NCBI GenBank assembly: GCA_044237765.1
Contig: JBIIEQ010000035.1
Span: forward strand, 1 to 32,655
DNA from: UBA6136 sp044237765
Lineage (GTDB): Bacteria; Pseudomonadota; Gammaproteobacteria; Methylococcales; Methylococcaceae
Direction: 5' to 3'
Length of the DNA: 32,655 bases
Shown here piece after piece: positions 6,983-13,771 of this stretch. Made by a program: the position numbers and the translations under genes. The number at the start of each line of letters is the position of its first letter. Position 1 is the stretch's first letter. Below the pieces are notes generated by a model, which was given only the letters and a program-made list of their open reading frames with translations, had not been told where the DNA came from and searched no databases.

Positions 6983-9676
6983 TCAGACGGTCAGCGGGTT
7001 GGGTTTTTCAGGATCGATACCCAGTTTGGAAATCGCCTTGGCAACCACCTTGACTGAAATGTCTCCTTGATCGGCCAGTGACTTGAGCGCTGCCAAGGTA
7101 ATGTAGTTGCGGTCGACCTCGAAGAAGCGACGCAATTCCGAACGACGATCACTGCGACCAAAGCCATCGGTACCCAATACCGAGTAGGTTCTGGGTACGT
7201 AGGGACGAATCTGATCGGCAACAATCCGCATGTAATCGGACGCCGCAACAACGGGGCCTTGGGTGGGTGCCAGCTGCTGCTCGACATAACTGAGTCGACG
7301 CGGCTTATCGGGGTGCAGCAAATTCCATCGCTCGCAATTGATGCCATCACGGCGCAACTCATTGAAGCTGGTGACGCTCCAGACATCGGCATCGATGCCA
7401 TAGTCCGCCTTCAGCATTTCAGCCGCCGCCAGCGTTTCCCGGAGGATGGTCCCGCTGCCCAGCAGCTGTAGTTTTGCGGCTTTACCCGCATCCCGAATCC
7501 TGTACATACCCTTGACGATCCCCTCCTCGCTGCCTTCGGGCATGGCGGGGTGGGCATAGTTTTCGTTCATGACCGTCAGGTAATAGAACACCTGTTCGCC
7601 TTCCTGGTACATGCGGCGCATACCGTCCTGAATGATGACGGCCAACTCATAGGCGTAACAGGGATCGTAGGCGACGCAGTTGGGGATGGCGGACATCGCC
7701 AAAAGGCTGTGACCATCCTGGTGCTGCAATCCCTCCCCTGCCAGCGTCGTGCGGCCGGCGGTCCCGCCGAGGAGAAAGCCCTTGGCCCGCATATCGCCCG
7801 CCGCCCACATGAGATCACCGACGCGCTGGAATCCGAACATCGAGTAATAGATGTAGAACGGGATCATCTGCACGTTGTGGTTGCTGTAGGCGGTACCCGC
7901 AGCAATCCAGGAACACATGGAACCAGCCTCGTTAATGCCTTCCTCCAGAATCTGACCGGTCTTGTCCTCCCGGTAATACATCACGCTGTCGGAATCTTCC
8001 GGCTCGTAGAGCTGGCCCACGGAAGAATAGATACGGTACTGGCGGAAAAGGCTGTCCATGCCGAAAGTACGGGCTTCGTCCGGCACAATCGGGACGACAT
8101 AACGCCCGACCTTGTTGTCCCTGAGCAGCAGGGTCAACATGCGCACGAAAGCCATGGTCGTGGACATGTCGCGATCTTCGCTGCTCTTGAGCATGCTCTC
8201 GAATAACTTCAGATCCGGCACCTGCAGGTGCGGTGCCTCCCGGCGACGCTGCGGCAACGCTCCGCCCAGCGCCTTGCGACGCTCGCGCATATATTGCATT
8301 TCCGCGCTGTCATCGGGCGGCCGGTAGTAAGGCACATCGGCCAACTGGTCGTCCGCCAGCGGAATCTTGAAGCGATCGCGAAAAGCACGGATGGAACCAT
8401 CATCCAGCTTCTTCTGCTGGTGGGTGGACATACGCCCTTCACCCACCGGCCCCATGCCGTAGCCCTTGACGGTCTTGGCCAGAATCACCGTGGGCTGACC
8501 GCTGTGATTCGCTGCCGCGTGATAGGCGGCATAAACCTTGTGAGCGTCGTGGCCGCCACGGTTCAGGCGCCAGATGTCCTCGTCAGACATATTGGCCACC
8601 ATTTCCTTGAGTTCGGGGTATTTGCCGAAGAAATGCTCGCGGGTATAGGCGCCGCCCTTGGCCTTATAAGCTTGGTATTCGCCGTCCACGGCCTCTTCCA
8701 TGCGCTTCTTGAGCAGTCCCTTAGTGTCCTTGGCCAGCAAGGGATCCCAGTAGGAGCCCCAAATGACCTTGATGACATTCCAGCCGGCACCGCGGAAGTT
8801 GGCTTCCAACTCCTGGATGATTTTGCCGTCACCGCGCACGGGGCCATCGAGCCGCTGAAGATTACAGTTGATGACGAAGACGAGATTGTCCAGCTTCTCG
8901 CGTCCGGCCAGACCGATGGCGCCCAGCGATTCCGGCTCGTCCATTTCGCCATCGCCGCAGTAGCACCAGATCTTGCGGCCCGCCGTTGACAGAATGCCGC
9001 GATCTTCAAGGTACTTCATGAAGCGCGCTTGGTAGATCGACATGATGGGACCGAGCCCCATGGACACCGTGGGGAACTGCCAGAAATCAGGCATTAACCA
9101 GGGATGCGGGTAGGAACTGAGCCCCTTGCCGTTCCCTTCAATCTCGGCCCGGAAGTAATCGAGCTGCTCCTCGCTCAGCCGCCCTTCCATGAAGGCGCGG
9201 GCATAAATTCCCGGAGCAGCATGCCCTTGGAAGTAGACCAGATCGCCACCAAAATCCTTGCTGGGCGCCCTGAAGAAATGATTGAAGCCAACGTCATATA
9301 GCGTCGCGGCGGAGGCAAAACTGGCAATGTGTCCACCATATTCTGTGGACTTGCGGTTGGCCCTCACGACCATCGCCATGGCGTTCCAGCGAATGAACGA
9401 ACGAATCCGATGCTCCAGCGTGGCATCGCCCGGAAGCCGGGCCTCCATGTGGGTCGGAATCGTATTGATATACGCCGTGTTGGCGGTGTACGGGAGGTTT
9501 GCGCCAGACCGACGGGCCTGATCGACCAGGCTCTCAATCAGGTAATGGGCTCTTTCAATCCCTTCAGAGCCAATGACCGCCTGGAGTGCTTCCAACCACT
9601 CGCGGGTTTCTTCAGGATCGGGATCCTGGGCAAGATGAACGTTCTGGGTTAATTGCGAATTTGAGCCAACCGCCAT
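6983..9676 (-). CDS. aceE: Pyruvate dehydrogenase E1 component, homodimeric type
   Basis: The 897-residue ThDP-dependent enzyme decarboxylates pyruvate and acetylates the lipoyl arm of E2. It is the single-chain homodimeric type typical of gammaproteobacteria, of usual length (E. coli about 887). Motifs include YFQGHAAPGIYARAF with the active-site histidine, the ThDP/Mg site GDGEMDEPESLGA followed by NCNLQRLDGPV, and the transketolase-like C-terminal half. The ATG at 9676 has an AAGGA ribosome-binding site. A TATAAT lies on the same strand about 50 bp upstream (9724-9729). It is the first gene of the PDH operon. No PdhR-type operator was recognised upstream. Confidence 0.96.
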   Translation of the reverse strand: MAVGSNSQLTQNVHLAQDPDPEETREWLEALQAVIGSEGIERAHYLIESLVDQARRSGANLPYTANTAYINTIPTHMEARLPGDATLEHRIRSFIRWNAMAMVVRANRKSTEYGGHIASFASAATLYDVGFNHFFRAPSKDFGGDLVYFQGHAAPGIYARAFMEGRLSEEQLDYFRAEIEGNGKGLSSYPHPWLMPDFWQFPTVSMGLGPIMSIYQARFMKYLEDRGILSTAGRKIWCYCGDGEMDEPESLGAIGLAGREKLDNLVFVINCNLQRLDGPVRGDGKIIQELEANFRGAGWNVIKVIWGSYWDPLLAKDTKGLLKKRMEEAVDGEYQAYKAKGGAYTREHFFGKYPELKEMVANMSDEDIWRLNRGGHDAHKVYAAYHAAANHSGQPTVILAKTVKGYGMGPVGEGRMSTHQQKKLDDGSIRAFRDRFKIPLADDQLADVPYYRPPDDSAEMQYMRERRKALGGALPQRRREAPHLQVPDLKLFESMLKSSEDRDMSTTMAFVRMLTLLLRDNKVGRYVVPIVPDEARTFGMDSLFRQYRIYSSVGQLYEPEDSDSVMYYREDKTGQILEEGINEAGSMCSWIAAGTAYSNHNVQMIPFYIYYSMFGFQRVGDLMWAAGDMRAKGFLLGGTAGRTTLAGEGLQHQDGHSLLAMSAIPNCVAYDPCYAYELAVIIQDGMRRMYQEGEQVFYYLTVMNENYAHPAMPEGSEEGIVKGMYRIRDAGKAAKLQLLGSGTILRETLAAAEMLKADYGIDADVWSVTSFNELRRDGINCERWNLLHPDKPRRLSYVEQQLAPTQGPVVAASDYMRIVADQIRPYVPRTYSVLGTDGFGRSDRRSELRRFFEVDRNYITLAALKSLADQGDISVKVVAKAISKLGIDPEKPNPLTV

Positions 9677-9723
9677 AAATCTAGCTTCCTTGGACGTGGG
9701 AGTTCATCCGAACGAGGACACCG

Positions 9724-9753
9724 ATTATAGACAAGCCGCCCACCACTATTCCA
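9724..9753 (-). promoter_or_regulatory. Candidate sigma-70 promoter for aceE-aceF-lpdA
   Basis: On the minus strand a perfect TATAAT occupies 9729-9724. With an 18-bp spacer the -35 position reads TGGAAT (9753-9748), a weak match to TTGACA. Transcription would start near 9717, giving a leader of about 40 bases that holds the aceE ribosome-binding site. Confidence 0.45.
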
Positions 9754-9878
9754 TTGAATCGGCCGATTTAGGCAAGTCTTCTCCCTAGCAAGGCACGAGC
9801 ACGTGGGTAAAAACCAGCAACTCAGCGCCATGGAACTGCCGTAACCGGCAAGCGTCGCGCGGACCGGATCGCCGCCTT

Positions 9879-9891
9879 AATTCCAGGAATT
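9879..9891. promoter_or_regulatory. Perfect inverted repeat, possible operator
   Basis: AATTCC-A-GGAATT is a 6-1-6 palindrome between the divergent aceE and aqpZ genes, 203 bp from the aceE start and 163 bp from the aqpZ start. No T-run follows it, so it is not a terminator. The cognate regulator is not identified. Confidence 0.3.
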
Positions 9892-10053
9892 TCCTTACTT
9901 ATCAATCAGTTTTGCTTTAAACCGCCTTTCTTGCACTTTGCGTCGACTTCCATGACCATACCCGAGGCCATACAAGGGACTGCATGCCTGAATCAAGAAA
10001 CAATGGATTCACCGACAATAATTTAAAAACTGGACAATAACAGGGGAAAAATC

Positions 10054-10752
10054 ATGACCATTTTGCATCGTGCTTCCGCGGAGTTTTTGGGTACCTTCTG
10101 GCTGGTGTTTGGCGGATGCGGCAGTGCCGTGCTTTCAGCCGCCTTTCCGGAAGTCGGCATTGGCTTGTTGGGCGTGTCATTCGCCTTTGGTCTCACGGTG
10201 CTGACCATGGCCTACGCCATTGGCCACATCTCCGGTTGCCATCTGAATCCGGCCGTGTCGATTGGCCTATGGGCCGGCGGACGTTTTTCTGCCAAGGAAC
10301 TGGCGCCGTATATTGCGGCTCAGGTGGCGGGCGCCATCGTCGGTGCCGGGGTACTGTATCTGATCGCGAGCGGCAAGGCCGGTTTTGATGCTGTCTCCAG
10401 TGGCTTTGCCGCCAATGGTTATGGTGAACACTCACCCGGACAATACGGCATGTTCTCCGCCCTGATGGCCGAACTGGTGCTGACTTTCATGTTCCTGATG
10501 ATCATCCTGGGCGCGACCGATGGTCGTGCACCCGCAGGCTTTGCGCCCATTGCCATCGGCCTTGGGCTGACCCTGATCCACCTGATTGGCATTCCGGTCG
10601 ACAACCTGTCGGTCAATCCAGCCCGCAGCACCGGACCGGCCCTTTTTGTTGGCGGCTGGGCCCTGGCCCAGCTCTGGCTGTTCTGGCTGGCACCGATTGC
10701 CGGAGCCTGGCTGGCCGGAAAGGCCTACAGCTGCCTGGGCGCGAACAAGTAA
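10054..10752 (+). CDS. aqpZ: Aquaporin Z, water channel
   Basis: The 232-residue inner-membrane channel has the six-helix MIP fold with two NPA boxes: HLNPAV (NPA 65-67) and SVNPARS (NPA 188-190). Residues lining the selectivity filter match water-specific AqpZ rather than the glycerol facilitator: F43, H176 and R191. The loop position that is Thr183 in E. coli AqpZ is Leu185 here (DNLSVNPAR). Because that residue contributes mainly through its backbone, water selectivity is probably kept. An AGGGGA motif precedes the ATG. It ends 3 bp from the convergent AlkB-like gene. It mediates rapid water movement during osmotic change. Confidence 0.93.
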   Translation: MTILHRASAEFLGTFWLVFGGCGSAVLSAAFPEVGIGLLGVSFAFGLTVLTMAYAIGHISGCHLNPAVSIGLWAGGRFSAKELAPYIAAQVAGAIVGAGVLYLIASGKAGFDAVSSGFAANGYGEHSPGQYGMFSALMAELVLTFMFLMIILGATDGRAPAGFAPIAIGLGLTLIHLIGIPVDNLSVNPARSTGPALFVGGWALAQLWLFWLAPIAGAWLAGKAYSCLGANK

Positions 10753-10755
10753 TCC

Positions 10756-11862
10756 TCAGGATCGCAACGCTTCCGCGTTGGTTACTTCGGTACAGGGACG
10801 TACCGCCTCTGCTTTCCGACTCATTTCATTAATCGCCCATCGACGAAAACTCCCGCTCGCATTCTTCACCCAAATCGCCATCACCAGATAGCCAAAGGGA
10901 AGCTGCAGCCCGCCAGCAACCTCATTCAGTTCGGTAAAGGCAACGCCAGGGCGACGATGATGGTCCGCATGCCGGGTCAAACCCAGGAACATGAAGAGGC
11001 TCACGGCAGAATCGCAATGCCAGGCCGTCTCTCCCGACCGATCGGATTCGGAAGTCAGGCCAAAATGCTGAAAGTAATTCACTGCCTCCAATAGCCGGAC
11101 GGCTACCCAACTCACATAAATCCAGGCAAACAGCGCCAATCCGCCGAAGGCCATCAGGTATAAGCCCATCAATAGCAGCTCCACCCCCAGCCCGATCAGC
11201 AGGGTTCGTGGCTGGCTGCGCCAGGCAATCCTCCATTGGCCACCCACAGAGCGCCAAAAAAAGGCCCGATAACTTTCGTCGGCGGAACAACTGGAAGGAT
11301 CGCCCGCCGTTCCGAGTTGCGCATGATGACCGAGACGATGCGACACGAAAAAATGATCGTAAAACACCGACATCAGCATGAGACGGCCAATGAGGCGTTG
11401 CCACCACGATCGGCGATGAATGAGTTCATGGGCCGGCGCAATGACCGAACAGCAAGCATTGGTTCCGCATAGAATCCGCAAAACCACCAGATTAAGCAGG
11501 GAGGTAACGACGGTCTCGCCACCTGACCACTGCAGGCGGAAAACCATCCAGCCCATCGCCAACACATTGGCCATCTGCAACAAGAACAAACACCACAGCA
11601 AGCCATCGAAAAAGACTCGGGGCGCGGCATGAGGAACAGGCCGGCTCTCGCTCGGCCCCCATCGATCCGCCACAACCATGAGCAGCACAGGCAAGATCCA
11701 GATCAGCGCGGTGAATCCCGGATGTGGCCCGGTGGTCAGAAAAATCAACGCCGAGACTGGCAAGACCAGGGACAAGGAAAAGCCACTCCACCAGGGCAGG
11801 ATGGATCGGCTCGGGGCTGGCGACAGCCCCGCCACGGGAGGATTTCTCGTTAGAATGTACAT
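10756..11862 (-). CDS. AlkB-type membrane di-iron monooxygenase (alkane hydroxylase/fatty-acid desaturase superfamily)
   Basis: The 368-residue membrane protein has about six hydrophobic segments and the full histidine set of the AlkB/XylM branch: HELIH (145-149), HRLGHH (175-180), NYFQHFGL (about 261) and RHADHH (about 297), then LPFGYLVMA as in AlkB C-termini. Such enzymes use two irons and O2 to hydroxylate terminal carbons of alkanes, fatty acyl chains or methyl groups, with electrons from rubredoxin or ferredoxin. No rubredoxin or reductase is nearby, which is odd for an alkane degrader. The ATG at 11862 is chosen because the preceding in-frame stretch to 12015 lacks homology features and would overlap the divergent gene; no strong Shine-Dalgarno is seen. 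The substrate is unknown. It is divergent from the carbamoyltransferase, with 136 bp between. Confidence 0.82.
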   Translation of the reverse strand: MYILTRNPPVAGLSPAPSRSILPWWSGFSLSLVLPVSALIFLTTGPHPGFTALIWILPVLLMVVADRWGPSESRPVPHAAPRVFFDGLLWCLFLLQMANVLAMGWMVFRLQWSGGETVVTSLLNLVVLRILCGTNACCSVIAPAHELIHRRSWWQRLIGRLMLMSVFYDHFFVSHRLGHHAQLGTAGDPSSCSADESYRAFFWRSVGGQWRIAWRSQPRTLLIGLGVELLLMGLYLMAFGGLALFAWIYVSWVAVRLLEAVNYFQHFGLTSESDRSGETAWHCDSAVSLFMFLGLTRHADHHRRPGVAFTELNEVAGGLQLPFGYLVMAIWVKNASGSFRRWAINEMSRKAEAVRPCTEVTNAEALRS

Positions 11863-11998
11863 GTCTGCATGCGTCGCTGGGTTGGCTCTGTCTGTTGAAT
11901 CCGAGGGCTGTGCTTTCCGAATGATTACTGCAACATGCTCGGCCGAGTTGTCCGGCCAGCCGAACCACCAAGCAAACCCGCACGCGCTCTTCTGACCC
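11863..11998. promoter_or_regulatory. Divergent promoter region of the AlkB-like and carbamoyltransferase genes
   Basis: This 136-bp region separates the two divergent starts and must hold both promoters if the starts are right. It includes a perfect 10-bp palindrome, CTCGGCCGAG (11938-11947). No clear -35/-10 pair could be assigned on either strand. Confidence 0.35.
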
Positions 11999-13771
11999 GT
12001 GAAACATCGACCCAACAGCCCGACAGTTTACCTTGGGCTTTGCTCCACCTACCACGATCCGGCGTTGGCGCTGATTAACGAGCAAGGTCAGGTGCTTTTT
12101 GCCGAAGCAACCGAGCGCACCCTGCAATACAAGCGGGCGCTGAACTGTGAGCCGGACAATCCGTTCCTGTTGCCAAAGGTTCTGCTGGATAAGAGTCCGG
12201 ATGCCGGCAGGTTCGTCATTGCCGGCAACTGGAAGTGGCAGCGCCCGCTTTACGAACGACTGGCGGACGCAATGCAGTGGCTGACACCGCGCGGCATCCT
12301 CCGCTACCGAGGCCGGCAACTGACCACCTGCCTGGAAACCTGGGAACTCAATCACATGCAGGCGTGCCAGCACCATGCGCTGAAGCGATCAGGCATCAAT
12401 CTGGCGCGGACGCTGAGACAGCATTTTCCTAACGCGGCGGTGGAGTTTCGCCACTATGACCATCATCTGGCACACGCGGGCCTTGCCTGCCATGGCAGTC
12501 CTTTCGAGGAATCGGCCTGCGCCGTCATCGACTCCTATGGCGAACACGGGTCTCTTGCCTTCTTCCATTTTCGGAAAGGTCAACTGAAACCGCTGTTCAC
12601 TTCCAGGGGGCCACAAAGCCTCGGCTTCTTTTTCATGAAGCTGACCGAATTGTGCGGATTCGACTGGATGGGCGGTGAAGAGTGGAAGGTGATGGGACTG
12701 GCCCCCTATGGCCAGATCAATGAGGAGATTTTCCAGCACCTGCGCCGCATGATGCGGGTTGAAAACCTGGACATTCGGCAGGACCGGGCGTCATTTTTCG
12801 ACTCGCTGCGCTGGCTGGAAACCCGTCGGCGCCAGCCGCAAGATCCGCCTGAAGCCGCCGCCGATCTGGCTCGCACCGGACAGCAGTTTTTCGTCGAGAT
12901 CGTCAACCAGCTCATCAAAAATCTCCACGCCTCGGGTTTGTCGGATCACCTCACCCTTGGAGGCGGTTGTGCACTGAATTCAGTATGCAATGGACAACTG
13001 CTCGAGCGTACGCCCTTCCAATCACTGCATATCCCATCCGCGCCAGCCGACGACGGCACCGCCCTTGGGGCCGCCCTTCTGGCCTGGCATGAGGATCACC
13101 CCGGGCAGCGCCGCGCCATCACTGAAACACTGACGCCCTACCTTGGGAACTCGATTGATGAATCCGCCGTCACTCGCTTCGCCCAATACTCGGGACTGCC
13201 GGTGCAGCATCTGCCGGACGGTGGCATCATTGAAGCCACTGCTCAGACACTGGCCGAAGGCAAGATCGTTGGCTGGATTCAGGGTCGGGCGGAATTTGGC
13301 CCACGAGCACTGGGCAATCGGTCCATCCTGGCCGATCCGCGGTCAGCCGACATGATGGACAAGGTCAACCGAGTGGTTAAATTTCGCGAACAGTTCCGGC
13401 CCTATGCACCCGCCATTCTTCACGAATACGGCGATGCCTATTTCGAGCACTATCAGGACACGCCCTACATGGATCGAACCCTCCGCTTCAGGCCAGAGGT
13501 GTGTTCCAGTGTACCGGCCGTCGTCCACGTCGATGGCACGGGTCGGTTGCAATCGGTCACCGCCGAACGGAATCCCAGCTTTCACGCCCTGCTCAGCGCA
13601 TTTCATGAGCGCACCGGCGTGCCCATTCTGTTGAACACCAGCTTCAACGTCATGGGCAAGCCCATCGTCAACAGTGTTGAAGATGCCTTTGGCGTGTTCA
13701 TGGGCTCGGGGCTGGATGTTTTGATCATTGGCGATTATCTCTTCTCCAAACCCGGAACCCGTCGTGACTGA
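11999..13771 (+). CDS. NodU/TobZ-family O-carbamoyltransferase
   Basis: The 590-residue protein has the two-domain plan of the NodU/CmcH/TobZ family. These enzymes make carbamoyl-adenylate from carbamoyl phosphate and ATP in a Kae1-like N-terminal domain, then pass the carbamoyl group to a substrate hydroxyl. The N-terminal domain shows HDPA (19-22), EATER (36-40), the metal-binding DHHLAHA (154-160) and D178. LGGGCALN lies near 319-327, and the C-terminal domain has GRAEFGPRALGNRS (about 430-443). Length is normal. The start is GTG: an in-frame TGA lies two codons upstream and no ATG occurs before the HDPA motif; no good Shine-Dalgarno is seen. It overlaps the next gene, so the two are probably cotranscribed. 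The acceptor is unknown; family members decorate Nod factors, cephamycins, tobramycin and saxitoxin. Confidence 0.9.
   Translation: MKHRPNSPTVYLGLCSTYHDPALALINEQGQVLFAEATERTLQYKRALNCEPDNPFLLPKVLLDKSPDAGRFVIAGNWKWQRPLYERLADAMQWLTPRGILRYRGRQLTTCLETWELNHMQACQHHALKRSGINLARTLRQHFPNAAVEFRHYDHHLAHAGLACHGSPFEESACAVIDSYGEHGSLAFFHFRKGQLKPLFTSRGPQSLGFFFMKLTELCGFDWMGGEEWKVMGLAPYGQINEEIFQHLRRMMRVENLDIRQDRASFFDSLRWLETRRRQPQDPPEAAADLARTGQQFFVEIVNQLIKNLHASGLSDHLTLGGGCALNSVCNGQLLERTPFQSLHIPSAPADDGTALGAALLAWHEDHPGQRRAITETLTPYLGNSIDESAVTRFAQYSGLPVQHLPDGGIIEATAQTLAEGKIVGWIQGRAEFGPRALGNRSILADPRSADMMDKVNRVVKFREQFRPYAPAILHEYGDAYFEHYQDTPYMDRTLRFRPEVCSSVPAVVHVDGTGRLQSVTAERNPSFHALLSAFHERTGVPILLNTSFNVMGKPIVNSVEDAFGVFMGSGLDVLIIGDYLFSKPGTRRD

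Larger units (their letters stand above)
9677..10053. other. Divergent intergenic region between aceE and aqpZ (377 bp)
   Basis: No gene is supported here. On the left is the candidate aceE promoter. In the middle lies a perfect 13-bp inverted repeat, AATTCCAGGAATT (9879-9891), a possible operator. The right end is AT-rich (AATAATTTAAAAA near 10015-10028) and carries the aqpZ ribosome-binding site AGGGGAAAA. The length suggests separately regulated divergent promoters. Confidence 0.5.

Noticed and set aside
11863..12015. N-terminal extension of the AlkB-like protein to 12015
   Set aside because: The extra 51 residues lack family features and would overlap the divergent carbamoyltransferase start, so the ATG at 11862 is preferred.
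11492..12376. 294-codon minus-strand open frame across the AlkB/carbamoyltransferase divergence
   Set aside because: It overlaps two genes with unmistakable family motifs and itself shows none. Membrane-like stretches are absent where they would be expected.
13728..13763. TTG start for the two-domain di-iron protein
   Set aside because: It lies deep in the carbamoyltransferase gene with no ribosome-binding site; the GTG at 13764 has GGAA upstream and a standard short overlap.
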